Below are positions 47,647 to 56,900 of a stretch of DNA of 64,000 bases, piece after piece. Below the pieces are notes generated by a model. The model was not told the DNA's origin. It did no database searches and saw only the letters and a list, made by a program, of their open reading frames with translations. A program made the translations under genes and the position numbers. Source of the DNA: Streptomyces genisteinicus (GTDB lineage: Bacteria; Actinomycetota; Actinomycetes; Streptomycetales; Streptomycetaceae); contig NZ_CP060825.1 in the NCBI RefSeq assembly GCF_014489615.1, positions 2,273,501 through 2,337,500 on the forward strand, in the 5' to 3' direction. Numbering within the stretch: the stretch's first letter is position 1; each line of letters starts with the position of its first letter.

Positions 47647-48441
47647 TCAGCCCGTCAGCCGCTCCAGGCCGCGCCGTACCGGTGCGAAGGAGGCACGCCC
47701 CCGGCGCAGGGTGCGGGCGCGGACGAGGCCCGGCCAGAAGTCGGCGCCGAGCAGTGCCTCCGGGCGCACCGCCCGCTTGCGGCTGAGCACTTCGTCGGGG
47801 ACGTCCTGCGGGTCGGGGACGACGTACTCCTCGATGATCCGGTCGTAGGCGTCCCGCAGCACGGTGTTGCCGGGGTCGGCGCCGAAGACGGCGGCGACCC
47901 CGGTCGGCGCCGTGTCGACCTCGACGACCACGAGGTCGGGCCGGTACCTCCGGAGCACCTGGACGACCTTGTAGACGTCGCCCGTCCAGAACTTCGTGTG
48001 GCGGTCGCGTGCGGCCTCGTCCACGTTCCTCGGCATCATGTCGTCGAGGACGATCACGCTGGACCAGCGGGAATGCCGCTCGACGTTCATGAAATCACGC
48101 AGGGCGTATTCGAACAGATGCATTCCGTCGATGAACGAGAGTTCCAGGCGGGGATCGCCGCCCAGTACGTTCATCGGATCCCGGCGGGCGAGCGCCCGGA
48201 AGGGATTCCGCCCGGTGCGCAGGTGGACCAGAGGGTCCCTGCGGGCGAAGAAGTCGTCACTCGTCGCCCTGACCAGATGCACGTCGCAGCTGATACTGGT
48301 GACGACCCGGAATGCCGGGTCGACGGCGACCGAGGGAACGCGGGAAAGCGCCAGACTGCGTCCGTCGTTGACCCCGATCTCCAAATAGTTCCGGGGTTTG
48401 CAGACACGGTGCAGATGACGCAGGAAGCCGTGGCGGTCCAC
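47647..48441 (-). CDS. Class I SAM-dependent methyltransferase
   Basis: 264 residues, GTG start with GAAGGGA upstream. The SAM-binding loop is in NYLEIGVNDGRSLAL (residues 18-32), with SFIDGMHLFEYALRDF and VIVLDDMMPRN later, typical of the Methyltransf_24 type seen in surface-polysaccharide and cephalosporin-hydroxylase-like loci. The substrate is unknown; position after rmlA-B-D suggests capping or O-methylation of the glycopolymer. It lies 75 bp downstream of rmlD. Confidence 0.8.
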   Translation of the reverse strand: MDRHGFLRHLHRVCKPRNYLEIGVNDGRSLALSRVPSVAVDPAFRVVTSISCDVHLVRATSDDFFARRDPLVHLRTGRNPFRALARRDPMNVLGGDPRLELSFIDGMHLFEYALRDFMNVERHSRWSSVIVLDDMMPRNVDEAARDRHTKFWTGDVYKVVQVLRRYRPDLVVVEVDTAPTGVAAVFGADPGNTVLRDAYDRIIEEYVVPDPQDVPDEVLSRKRAVRPEALLGADFWPGLVRARTLRRGRASFAPVRRGLERLTG

Positions 48442-48516
48442 TGGAATCCCTTCACTGGGAATCGCAATTCTGTGCTTTCGGGCGAAGTTAGCGTGCGCGG
48501 CCCCGTGCGTAAACTT

Positions 48517-49419
48517 CTACGGCCCGGTGCCACGCGATTCCCGGTGTGCGCGGACGATCTCCGGGAACGCCTCTGCGAGCGCCTCGCGCCATTCGCGAAT
48601 CGGTTCGATGCCGGTGGTCCGCAGCCTCTCGTGCCCCAGCACGCTGTACGCCGGCCGGGGCGCGGGCCGGTGGAACGCCGCGCTGGTGGTGGGCCGCACC
48701 CGGTCCGGGTCGGCGCCCAGCAGGCGGAAGATCTCCCGGGTGAGGCCGTACCAGGTGGTCTCGCCGGAGCTGGTGCCGTGCTGGATGCCCGGCGGCACCG
48801 TCCCGGCCAGCGTGCCGCGGCCCAGGCGCAGCAGGAGTTCCGCGAGATCGGCGCTCCAGGTCGGCTGGCCGCGCTGGTCGTCGACGACGTCCACGGTCTC
48901 CCTGCCGGCCTCCAGGCCGATCATGGTGCGCACGAAGTTGCGCCCGCCCGCGCCGTACAGCCAGGCGGTGCGCACCACGTGGCCGGTCTCCGGCAGCAGG
49001 TCCAGCACGGCCCGCTCGCCCGCGGCCTTGCTGCGCGCGTAGGCGCCGCGCGGGTCGGGGGACGCGTCCTCGGCGTAGGGCTCGTGGGCGTCCCCGGCGA
49101 ACACGTAGTCGGTGGAGACGTGCAGCAGGACCGCGCCCCTCTCCTTGCACGCCTCGGCCAGCACCCGCGGGCCGGTCGCGTTGACGGCGCGGGCGGCTTC
49201 CTCGTGGGTCTCGGCCCCGTCGACGTCGTTCCAGGCGGCGCAGTTGACCACCACGTCCGGGCGGTGGGCGGCCAGTGCGGCACGCACCTCGTCGGGGCCC
49301 GTGATGTCCAGCTCGGCCCTCGTCAGGGCGGCGCTCCGCTCGCCGGCGGCGGCGATGCGGGCCGTCACGTCCCGGGCGAGCATGCCGTCCGCCCCGGTGA
49401 CCAGCCAGCAGGTGCTCAC
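48517..49419 (-). CDS. rmlD: dTDP-4-dehydrorhamnose reductase
   Basis: 300 residues from the GTG at 49419, overlapping the rmlB stop (GTGA). It is an extended short-chain dehydrogenase: nucleotide loop VTGADGMLARDV, NCAAWNDVDGAE, HVSTDYVFAGD, and the YARSK catalytic Tyr-Lys. It makes dTDP-L-rhamnose from the keto sugar using NAD(P)H. Confidence 0.95.
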   Translation of the reverse strand: MSTCWLVTGADGMLARDVTARIAAAGERSAALTRAELDITGPDEVRAALAAHRPDVVVNCAAWNDVDGAETHEEAARAVNATGPRVLAEACKERGAVLLHVSTDYVFAGDAHEPYAEDASPDPRGAYARSKAAGERAVLDLLPETGHVVRTAWLYGAGGRNFVRTMIGLEAGRETVDVVDDQRGQPTWSADLAELLLRLGRGTLAGTVPPGIQHGTSSGETTWYGLTREIFRLLGADPDRVRPTTSAAFHRPAPRPAYSVLGHERLRTTGIEPIREWREALAEAFPEIVRAHRESRGTGP

Positions 49420-50399
49420 AGCGCCGCACGCTCCTTCAGCGGCTCCCACCAGGCGCGGTTGTCGCGGTACCAGGCGACGGTCTCCGCGAGGCCGGTGGCG
49501 AAGTCCTTGCGCGGGCGGTAGCCGAGTTCCTCGCGGGCCTTGGTGCAGTCGACCGAGTAGCGGCGGTCGTGGCCCTTGCGGTCGGCGACGGGCTGCACGC
49601 TGTCCCAGTCGGCGCCGCACGCGTCGAGGAGCAGCCGGGTGAGTTCGCGGTTGGTGAGTTCGGTGCCGCCGCCGATGTTGTAGACCTCGCCCGGGCGGCC
49701 TTCGGTGCGGACCAGTTCGATGCCCTGGACGTGGTCGTCGATGTGGAGCCAGTCGCGCACGTTCCGGCCGTCCCCGTACAGCGGGACGGTGCCGCCGTCG
49801 AGGAGCCGGGTGACGAACAGCGGGATCACCTTCTCGGGGAAGTGGTGGTGCCCGTAGTTGTTGGAGCAGCGGGTCACCCGCACGTCCAGGCCGTGGGTGC
49901 GGTGGTAGGACAGGGCGATCAGGTCCCCGGCGGCCTTGGACGCGGCGTACGGCGAGGTGGGCGCCAGGGGATGGGTCTCCGGCCAGGAACCCTCGTCGAT
50001 GGAGCCGTAGACCTCGTCGGTGGAGATCTGCACGAAGACGGAGATCCCCGCGCGGTGCGCCGCGTCGGCGAGGGTCTGGGTGCCGAGCACGTTCGTCCGG
50101 ACGAACTCGGCGCCTCCGTCGATGGACCGGTCGACATGGGATTCGGCGGCGAAGTGGACAACCTGGTCGTGCTCGGCCATGAGCTTGCCGACGAGGTCGG
50201 GGTCGCAGATGTCGCCGCGCACGAAGTTCAGCCGGTCGTCGCCCGCGACCTCGTCGAGGTTGGACTCGTTGCCGGCGTAGGTGAGCCTGTCGAGCACGGT
50301 GATCCGGACGTCGTCCGGTCCGTGCGGGCCCAGCAGGGTGCGGACGTAGTGGGAACCGATGAAGCCGGCGCCGCCGGTCACCAGGAGGGCGGTGGTCAT
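49416..50399 (-). CDS. rmlB: dTDP-glucose 4,6-dehydratase
   Basis: 327 residues starting MTTALLVTGGAGFIGSHYVR. Signatures are the NAD loop TGGAGFIGS, AAESHVDRSI, ISTDEVYGS with the catalytic Asp-Glu pair, and YAASKAAGD. It overlaps rmlA (ATGA) and rmlD (GTGA), forming a tight rmlA-rmlB-rmlD unit. Confidence 0.97.
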   Translation of the reverse strand: MTTALLVTGGAGFIGSHYVRTLLGPHGPDDVRITVLDRLTYAGNESNLDEVAGDDRLNFVRGDICDPDLVGKLMAEHDQVVHFAAESHVDRSIDGGAEFVRTNVLGTQTLADAAHRAGISVFVQISTDEVYGSIDEGSWPETHPLAPTSPYAASKAAGDLIALSYHRTHGLDVRVTRCSNNYGHHHFPEKVIPLFVTRLLDGGTVPLYGDGRNVRDWLHIDDHVQGIELVRTEGRPGEVYNIGGGTELTNRELTRLLLDACGADWDSVQPVADRKGHDRRYSVDCTKAREELGYRPRKDFATGLAETVAWYRDNRAWWEPLKERAAL

Positions 50400-51463
50400 G
50401 ACGAGATCTGCACCTTGCTGTGGTCGCCGAGCACGAGTCGGTGGGACGAGGGGTTGCGGGGAGCCGGGGTGACCTCGACGTCGCGGCCGATGAGGGAGGC
50501 CTCGATGCGGCGCACGCCGGTGATGGAGGCGCCGCGCAGCACGATCGAGTACTCGATCTCGCTGTCCTCGATGCGGCAGCCGTCGGCGACCGAGGTGAAG
50601 GGCCCGACGTAGGAGCCGCTGATCAGCGTGGAGTGCCCGATGACCGCGGGGCCGACGACCCTGCTGTTCACGATCCGCGCGCCCGTCTCGACGCACACCC
50701 GGCCGATGATCTCGCTGCTCTCGTCGACGGAGCCGTCGATCCGGCAGTCCACCGTCTCCAGCACCGACCGGTTGACCTCCAGCATGTCGGTGACGTTGCC
50801 GGTGTCCTTCCAGTAGCCCGCGATGGTGGTGGAGCGCACGTCGTGGCGCCGGTCGATCAGCCACTGGATGGCGTGGGTGATCTCCAGCTCGCCGCGCCAG
50901 GACGGTCCGATGGCGCGCACCGCCTCGTGCACGGCGGGGGTGAAGAGGTAGACGCCGACGAGCGCGAGATCGCTCTTGGGCCGCTCGGGCTTCTCCTCCA
51001 GGCCCACCACGTGTCCGGCGGGGTCGAGTTCGGCGACGCCGAAGGAGGTCGGGTCGGCGACCTTGGTCAGCAGGATCTGCGCGTCGGGCCGTTCGGTGCG
51101 GAATTCGTCCACCAGCCCGCTGATGCCTCCGACGATGAAATTGTCGCCGAGATACATCACAAAATCGTCTTCTCCCAGGAATTCCCGGGAGATGATCACC
51201 GCGTGGGCCAGGCCGAGCGGCTTCTCCTGCGGAATGTAGGTGACCTTGACGCCGAAACGGGATCCGTCGCCGACCGCTTCCTCGATCTCCGCCGCGGTCT
51301 CCCCCACGACGACGCCGACCTCGGTGATCCCGGCCTCGGCGATCGCCTCCAGGCCGTAGAACAGCACCGGTTTGTTGGCCACCGGGACCAGTTGCTTGGC
51401 GGACGTGTGCGTAATGGGACGGAGTCGTGTGCCGGCTCCTCCGGAAAGTACGAGTGCCTTCAC
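50396..51463 (-). CDS. rmlA: Glucose-1-phosphate thymidylyltransferase, long form
   Basis: 355 residues from the GTG at 51463, with AGGGA upstream. The catalytic domain starts VKALVLSGGAGTRLRPITHT and contains KPLGLAHAVI and VMYLGDNFI. Residues ~245-345 form a left-handed beta-helix of hexapeptide repeats (VCVETGARIVNSRVVGPAVI). This long type, like StrD, is common in actinomycete sugar pathways, whereas the short RmlA has about 290 residues. First gene of the rhamnose operon. Confidence 0.95.
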   Translation of the reverse strand: MKALVLSGGAGTRLRPITHTSAKQLVPVANKPVLFYGLEAIAEAGITEVGVVVGETAAEIEEAVGDGSRFGVKVTYIPQEKPLGLAHAVIISREFLGEDDFVMYLGDNFIVGGISGLVDEFRTERPDAQILLTKVADPTSFGVAELDPAGHVVGLEEKPERPKSDLALVGVYLFTPAVHEAVRAIGPSWRGELEITHAIQWLIDRRHDVRSTTIAGYWKDTGNVTDMLEVNRSVLETVDCRIDGSVDESSEIIGRVCVETGARIVNSRVVGPAVIGHSTLISGSYVGPFTSVADGCRIEDSEIEYSIVLRGASITGVRRIEASLIGRDVEVTPAPRNPSSHRLVLGDHSKVQISS

Positions 51464-51495
51464 TGTCCCTGCCCTGTGGTTCGGAAAAACGTGAC

Positions 51496-51518
51496 GCCGG
51501 GGCGGATACCGCCCCGGC
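51496..51518 (-). terminator. Terminator between the second GT2 gene and rmlA
   Basis: A perfect 10-bp stem (51496-51505 with 51509-51518) and 3-nt loop, beginning 10 bp past the GT2 stop on the minus strand. Confidence 0.8.
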
Positions 51519-51527
51519 ACCCCGATG

Positions 51528-52901
51528 TTACCTATTCCACATCCGTATTCCGGCGTCCCGGAGCGCGCGTAGCGCTCCGATTCGGCGCGCCCTGCGGCGA
51601 ATGGCCCCGGCGATTTCCCGTACGCGTGACCGGCCGTCCGCCCCCGGCAGGACACGGGCGCCGCCGGCCCGGTCGGGAACCGTCACCCGGTACGTGCGCG
51701 CAGGCAGCCCGGAGCGGCGGTCGCCGAAGTACGGGAGGGCGAGGTACACCCGGCCGGTCAGCCGCCGCCGGACCACCCGGGGCACCGCCCCGGACCCGAT
51801 GTGCTCCAGGACGCCGCTCAGCAGGTCGAGCCGCCCCCGGGCGACGCACTCCAGCACGAGGCGCTCGGCCACCTTGAGATGCGCGGCGACGCCCCGGTTC
51901 CAGTACGGCCCGGTGAGCGGGGCGGCGAGCCGCAGCCGCTCCCGCTGCTCCGCCTCCGGCCTGCGCAGCAGCGCCGGGGAGAACTGCTGGAGCAGTCCGA
52001 CCGTGAACGGCCTGACCATCAGCAGGTCTCGCCCCGGGCCCGGCGGTTCGAGCCGCGCGATGAGCACGGCGAGGGCGGTGACCGCCGCGAAGCGGGACTC
52101 GTGGCCGCCGCGCCGGGTGGCGTGCTTGCCGTCCTCCCGGCCGACCAGGTAGTAGCAGTCGTAGTCCGCGACGACCGAGACGCCCCGCCCCGCGAGGTAC
52201 GCCTCCATGGTGAAGAGCGCGTCCTCGCCGGTCGCGAAGGACTCGTCGAAGGTGAGCCCGCGCCGTGTCAGCAGCTCGCGGCGGAACAGCTTCTGGGCGC
52301 TGAGCGCGTAGACGACGCGGGACGTGCGGACGTCGGCCCGCTCCACGGTCCGGGTGAACATCGACCGCGGGACACCGCGCCCCCGCCCGGCCATCCTGCC
52401 GAGCACCACGTCGGTCCCGGCCCGGTCCGCCATGGCGGTCATGCGTTCCAGGGCCTCGTCGCCCAGGAAGTCGTCGGCGTCGAGGAAGAAGACGTAGCGG
52501 CCGCGCGCGAGGGCGAGGCCCCTGTTCCGCGGTCCGCCGGGGCCGCCCGAGTTGGGCTGGCGCACGACCGTGGTGCGGACCGCCGAGCGGGCGGCGAACG
52601 CCTCCAGGTACTCCCCCGTGCCGTCGGTCGAGCCGTCGTCGACCGCGAGGAGTTCGATCCGGTCGGGTCCGAGCGTCTGCGACTCCACGGACTCCAGGCA
52701 GCGGATCAGGTACGGCATGGCGTCGAAGGCGCCGACGACGACGGAGACGTCCGGAGCGGGCGGGCCCGTCGTCCGCCCGGCCGCGGGCGCCGCGCCCTCC
52801 GCGTCCTCCGCAGGCGGGGGCCCGGGCGGGGTGCCGGGGGCCGGTGCGGCAGCGGGGTCCGGGAGGCCCGGTGCGTGAGGAGGCTCCAGTGGGTCGTCCA
52901 T
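51528..52901 (-). CDS. GT2 glycosyltransferase resembling TarP/TarS, second copy
   Basis: 457 residues from the ATG at 52901; a GTG three codons upstream is possible. After a Pro/Ala-rich ~50-residue N-terminus, the GT-A domain begins at VSVVVGAFDAMPYLIRCLES. DDGSTDGT (88-95), NSGGPGGPRN and the metal site FLDADDF (139-145) follow. GRGVPRSMFTRTVE, SAQKLFRRELL and EDALFTMEAYLAG correspond position by position to the TarS/TarP pattern. It lacks the long tandem C-terminal module of the 44704-46779 protein. The likely role is sugar transfer onto the wall polymer. Confidence 0.82.
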   Translation of the reverse strand: MDDPLEPPHAPGLPDPAAAPAPGTPPGPPPAEDAEGAAPAAGRTTGPPAPDVSVVVGAFDAMPYLIRCLESVESQTLGPDRIELLAVDDGSTDGTGEYLEAFAARSAVRTTVVRQPNSGGPGGPRNRGLALARGRYVFFLDADDFLGDEALERMTAMADRAGTDVVLGRMAGRGRGVPRSMFTRTVERADVRTSRVVYALSAQKLFRRELLTRRGLTFDESFATGEDALFTMEAYLAGRGVSVVADYDCYYLVGREDGKHATRRGGHESRFAAVTALAVLIARLEPPGPGRDLLMVRPFTVGLLQQFSPALLRRPEAEQRERLRLAAPLTGPYWNRGVAAHLKVAERLVLECVARGRLDLLSGVLEHIGSGAVPRVVRRRLTGRVYLALPYFGDRRSGLPARTYRVTVPDRAGGARVLPGADGRSRVREIAGAIRRRARRIGALRALRDAGIRMWNR

Positions 52902-53041
52902 GGCTTCCACGAGAGCCTGCCGGGCGGGCCGGGGCCGCCGCTGAGGGCCATCCGGAGCACCCGCGCCCCACCCCGCCCGGGCGCATGCGGCGGCCCGGAG
53001 CACAGGACGGCCCGGCGGCGCCCCGGAAGGGGTGCCACCGG

Positions 53042-53130
53042 GCCGCCCCGGCGCCGGACGAGCGGGTCCGGCCGCCCCGGCGCCGGACCATGCGGGTCCA
53101 GCCGCCCCGGCGCCGGACCGTGCGGTTCAG
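53042..53130. repeat. 29/30-bp tandem repeat, three copies
   Basis: Copies at 53042-53070 (29 bp), 53071-53100 and 53101-53130 share GCCGCCCCGGCGCCGGAC followed by a variable GCGG(G/T)T core. They lie just past the polymerase gene stop on the minus strand, the last copy touching it. Confidence 0.92.
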
Positions 53131-55277
53131 GCCACCGCGGTGTCGTCCAGGCCGGCCGGGCTCTCGTCCAGTGCGGGCGAGGTCTCGTCGAAGCCGGGTG
53201 CGGCGTCGTCGAGTCCGGGCGCCTGCTCGGCGGCTGCCGCCGCGAGACGCTGCGCCACACCGGCGTTGCGCATCCCGGCCTTCTCGGCCAGCACGTCCAC
53301 TGCCGCGCGGAACTGCTCGATCGACGTCGGCTCGTCCGGTCCGAGGAGGTACTCCTTCAGCTCCCGGCGTGCTCCGGCGCGGGCGTCGGAGGCCGGGTCG
53401 GAGACGGCTGCCAGCAGTTCGTCGAGCTCGACGGCGGCGTTGGAGAGCACCACAGCGGCACGGACGGCGGTGTTCTGGCGCCTGAACTCGCCCGCGCCCA
53501 GCCCGGCCGAGTCGGTGACCGCGTAGGGCTTGCCGCTGGCGATGAAGTCCGAGACGACGCTGGAGATGTCCGAGACCATGGCGTCCGACTCGTTGAAGCA
53601 GTCGTACAGCCGGGGCTCGGGCCCCTGGACGACGGTGTGCTCCCACCAGCCGAAGGAGCGCCAGTAGGCGGCGTTGCCCTCCTCCTTCAGCCGGGCGGTC
53701 TCCGCCTCGCGCACCGGGTCGACCTTCGCGTCGCGCGACTCCTCCGCCTCGTCGCGGCCGGACCGGGCGGCGCCCGCGATCTCGGCGAGGCGGGCGCGCA
53801 CCCGCCCCAGCTCGGCGCGGGCGGCTTCGTGCCCGTCGGCGTGGGAGGCGGCCTCCTGCTGCCAGCGCGGCTCCTCGGCGCGTGCGGCCGACGCCTTCTC
53901 GATCATGGCGCAGATCCGCCGGTGCACGGCCCTGGCCTCGGGGTCCCGGGTGCCGGTGAAGGGGTGCGGCTTGTAGATCACCCGCACCGGGGAGTCGGCG
54001 TCGAGCAGGCGGCGGACGATGTTCTCGCCGGCCAGCAGCAGGGAGGTGTTGCCGGGGTTGTCGTCCCAGCCCTCCCAGGTGGGGGCGTAGAGCACGGTGG
54101 GGATGGGGTGGAGCGGGCGGCCGCCCCTGCCGTGTGCCGTCGCGATGGCGCCGAGCTGCGGGCGGCCCACCTCGACGATGTCCTCGTGGCGGACCCCGAC
54201 GTCGGCGAGGGCGTAGCGGTCGCGGCCGGCCCGGCCCGCCGTCCACACCTCGTCGTAGACCTTGCTGAAGGGGTTCACACTGGCGAGCTTGTCGCTGTCG
54301 CCGTGGCCGATGAAGACGTGCTTCATCGTCGGCACCCGCAGCATGTGGATGTTCTTGCCGACGTTGGCCGCGTACAGCGCGACCCGGACGGAGGACAGGT
54401 CCAGGTTCATCAGGTGCACTCCGCCGGGGACGCAGAGCACGGGCAGCGACGTGGTGCCGAGCTGCGGGACGATGACCCGCTCGCGGAGCAGGATCAGCGG
54501 GCGTCCGCCGAGCCGCGCCATGGTCTCCAGCCACATGTTGACCTGGTAGGCCGAGTCCTTGGAGCCGGAGAAGTAGAGCATCACCGTGGGCCGGTACTCG
54601 CGCAGCCAGGCGTCCACGCCCTCGAGGACCTCCTGCTGCCGGGCGGGCAGCCGTGCGGCGCGCAGGTTCGGCAGCAGTGCGGCGATGTACGCGACGGCTC
54701 CCGCGAGGGTGAGCGCGAGGCCGGTGTACGCGAAGGCGTCGACTCCGGAGGCCAGGGTGACGAGGACGCCGGCGAACGCCAGGACGTCGAGGTGCAGCAT
54801 CTTCTCCGCGCTGCGGTTCATCAGGCCGGGCCTGGGCGCCTGCGGGATCCGCACATGGCCGAGGTCGATGTTGCGGGTGACCACCGGGAGCCGGCGGCGC
54901 AGCCGGATCAGGGTGACGACGGCGCCGTGGGCCGCCTGGAGCCCGTAGAAGGCGAGGAGGCAAGCGACGGTCACGTAGAAGACGGATTCCTGCGCGTAGC
55001 CCATGCGGGCCATCAGCAGGATCAGCAGCAGCTGCCGCATGAGGAAGCGGATCGACAGCCCGGCCCTGACCTTGGCCAGCCGGTTGACGAGGTAGCTGGA
55101 ACGCTGGTGCAGATAGGTGTCCGCCAGATAGGTCACGGCCACCGCGGCGGCGAAGAACCAGACACTGGGGATTATCGCCGCGAGCATGACGCAGGGGAAT
55201 CCGAGCATCAGCAGCAGCGCGGCGGCCAGTTCAGGTCCGCTGCCCACGCGAGCCATCCGAATGGCTTGAGAAAACAC
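53127..55277 (-). CDS. Membrane-anchored CDP-glycerol/ribitol glycerophosphotransferase-like polymerase (TagF/TarL family)
   Basis: 716 residues from the GTG at 55277, with CAGGAG ten bases upstream; ATG at 55256 is an alternative. About six hydrophobic helices occupy residues 10-190. The catalytic part has YFSGSKDSAYQVN, YAPTWEGWDDNPG, VRVIYKPHP (near 435) and DAMVSDISSVVSDF (near 567), the GT-B motifs of TagF/TarF polymerases that transfer polyol phosphate from CDP-polyol. A long charged coiled coil is inserted between the last two motifs. The C-terminus repeats APGLDD/APGFDE/SPALDE-like units. Next to a CDP-ribitol synthase it is probably a ribitol- or glycerol-phosphate polymerase. Confidence 0.85.
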   Translation of the reverse strand: MFSQAIRMARVGSGPELAAALLLMLGFPCVMLAAIIPSVWFFAAAVAVTYLADTYLHQRSSYLVNRLAKVRAGLSIRFLMRQLLLILLMARMGYAQESVFYVTVACLLAFYGLQAAHGAVVTLIRLRRRLPVVTRNIDLGHVRIPQAPRPGLMNRSAEKMLHLDVLAFAGVLVTLASGVDAFAYTGLALTLAGAVAYIAALLPNLRAARLPARQQEVLEGVDAWLREYRPTVMLYFSGSKDSAYQVNMWLETMARLGGRPLILLRERVIVPQLGTTSLPVLCVPGGVHLMNLDLSSVRVALYAANVGKNIHMLRVPTMKHVFIGHGDSDKLASVNPFSKVYDEVWTAGRAGRDRYALADVGVRHEDIVEVGRPQLGAIATAHGRGGRPLHPIPTVLYAPTWEGWDDNPGNTSLLLAGENIVRRLLDADSPVRVIYKPHPFTGTRDPEARAVHRRICAMIEKASAARAEEPRWQQEAASHADGHEAARAELGRVRARLAEIAGAARSGRDEAEESRDAKVDPVREAETARLKEEGNAAYWRSFGWWEHTVVQGPEPRLYDCFNESDAMVSDISSVVSDFIASGKPYAVTDSAGLGAGEFRRQNTAVRAAVVLSNAAVELDELLAAVSDPASDARAGARRELKEYLLGPDEPTSIEQFRAAVDVLAEKAGMRNAGVAQRLAAAAAEQAPGLDDAAPGFDETSPALDESPAGLDDTAVA

Positions 55278-55362
55278 GAAGAGACCGCTCCTGGGGATGT
55301 GTCGGTTTTTCCTTGCCGGGAATTTCCTGCGACGCGGCTGTGAGGGACCTGTGGAACGGGAC

Positions 55363-55391
55363 CGGGCCTCCGCAAAGACCGCGGAGGCCCG
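55363..55391 (-). terminator. Terminator after the cytidylyltransferase-dehydrogenase gene
   Basis: A perfect 11-bp stem (55363-55373 with 55381-55391) and 7-nt loop, 24 bp past the stop. Confidence 0.8.
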
Positions 55392-55415
55392 ATCACTTTC
55401 GGTCACCCGGCGGCG

Positions 55416-56900
55416 TCACTCATCTTCGTGCCGGTCCAGCAGGGACGCCAGCGCCTGCTCGAACCCGGAGCCCTCGCAGGCGTCGCGGGCCGGGTCCTGC
55501 TGGCGGACGTCGATGACGTGTCCGGTCAGCTCGGACAGCAGCACGTCGAGCGAGGTGCGGGCCACCGCCTCGGAGGACAGCAGGGAATCGGCGGGTTCGG
55601 TGCCGAACGCCTTGGTCCGCATCGGGGTGGCGGTCCGCTCCGGGTTCACGCAGTTCACCCGGATGCCGTCGGCGGCCCACTCGTCCGCGAGGGCCTGGGT
55701 GAGGTTCACCATGGCCGCCTTGGTCGAGGAGTAGAGGCTGTACTCGGCGCGGCCGCGGGTGTAGCTGCTGGAGGTGTAGAGCAGCAGCTGTCCGCCGGTC
55801 TCGGCGAGGTACTTGTGCGCGGCCCTGGCGATCTGCACCGGTGCGAGGTAGTTGACGTTCAGTGCTTCCTGGATCGCCGCGTCGTCCGTCTCGGCGAGCT
55901 TGCCGATCCGCAGGACGCCGGCGGTGTTGATCACGAAGTCGATCCGGCCGGTCTCCGCGTACGCCGTGGCCAGCGCCTTGTCGACCTGCTCCGGGTCCTC
56001 GACGTGGGTGCCGGTGGTGGACCGGCCCAGGGCGTAGACGTCGGCGCCGTAGGAGCGCGCGAGGTCGGCGATGTCCGCGCCGATGCCGTACGAACCGCCG
56101 AAGACGACCAGGGTCCGGCCGGTCAGCAGCTCCCGGTAGGCGTCCTCGTCGGCGGGGCTGGGGGCCGCGGTGGAGGCGAGCTGGAAGAGCTTGTCGGCGA
56201 TGAAGACGTCGACCGGCTGGGTGACCTTCATGTTGTACTCGTCGCCCGCGACCACGTGGATCGGCACGTCGGGCAGGTACTTCAGCACGACCGAGCAGTC
56301 GTCGGTGGCCTGGAAGTTCGGGTCCTCGGCGGCGACCTCGTAGGCGCGGCGGATGGTCGACAGCTTGAACGCCTGCGGCGTCTGGCCCCGGCGCAGCCGG
56401 GCGCGGTCGGGCACGTCGGTGATGAACTCGCCGTCCTCGCCGTGGGTGCGGGTGACGATGATCGTGTCCGCGGACGGGATGGCGACGTCGACGGCCTGGT
56501 AGCGGTCGAGCGCGTCCACGCAGTCCCTGATGACGCGCTCGGAGAGCAGCGGCCGGACGGCGTCGTGGAAGAGGACGTTGCGGTCCTCCCCCTCGGCCAG
56601 GTCCTCGGAGAGGGCGGCGATGGCCCGCTCGGTGGTCTCGCTGCGGGTGGCCCCGCCCTCGATGACACGGGCGACCTTGGAGAGGCCGGCCTTGTCGACC
56701 ATCCGCTCGACGTCGGAGACGTAGCCGGGGGCCATCATCACGAGCACGTCGTCGACCGAGTCCGCGTGTTCGAAAATGGCCAGCGTGTGCTCTATGACCG
56801 CCTTACCCGCAATCTTCAGCAACTGCTTGGGAATGGCCAGGCCCACGCGCTGGCCCGTCCCGCCGGCGAGGAGGACGGCTGTTGTTCGGGTTCTGGCCAT
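55416..56900 (-). CDS. Bifunctional cytidylyltransferase / SDR oxidoreductase (CDP-ribitol synthase type)
   Basis: 494 residues from the ATG at 56900 (MARTRTTAVLLAGGTGQRVG). Residues 1-240 are an IspD/TarI-like nucleotidyltransferase: AGGTGQRVG, IPKQLLKI, DAVRPLLSE, PQAFKL. Residues ~260-480 are a short-chain dehydrogenase: FGGSYGIGADIADL, NTAGVLRIG and the catalytic YSLYSSTK. The fusion has the layout of Haemophilus Acs1/Bcs1, which reduces ribulose 5-phosphate and activates it as CDP-ribitol. Next to a TagF-like polymerase it points to a ribitol-phosphate polymer. The two activities are inferred from architecture. Confidence 0.85.
   Translation of the reverse strand: MARTRTTAVLLAGGTGQRVGLAIPKQLLKIAGKAVIEHTLAIFEHADSVDDVLVMMAPGYVSDVERMVDKAGLSKVARVIEGGATRSETTERAIAALSEDLAEGEDRNVLFHDAVRPLLSERVIRDCVDALDRYQAVDVAIPSADTIIVTRTHGEDGEFITDVPDRARLRRGQTPQAFKLSTIRRAYEVAAEDPNFQATDDCSVVLKYLPDVPIHVVAGDEYNMKVTQPVDVFIADKLFQLASTAAPSPADEDAYRELLTGRTLVVFGGSYGIGADIADLARSYGADVYALGRSTTGTHVEDPEQVDKALATAYAETGRIDFVINTAGVLRIGKLAETDDAAIQEALNVNYLAPVQIARAAHKYLAETGGQLLLYTSSSYTRGRAEYSLYSSTKAAMVNLTQALADEWAADGIRVNCVNPERTATPMRTKAFGTEPADSLLSSEAVARTSLDVLLSELTGHVIDVRQQDPARDACEGSGFEQALASLLDRHEDE

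Noticed and set aside
46876..51463. Part of an antibiotic gene cluster because of dTDP-rhamnose genes
   Set aside because: No polyketide synthase, peptide synthetase or tailoring genes are present; the neighbours are wall-polymer enzymes.
51801..55343. 1,180-codon plus-strand open frame over the GT2 and polymerase genes
   Set aside because: Antisense to two well-supported glycosyltransferases; no recognisable domain.
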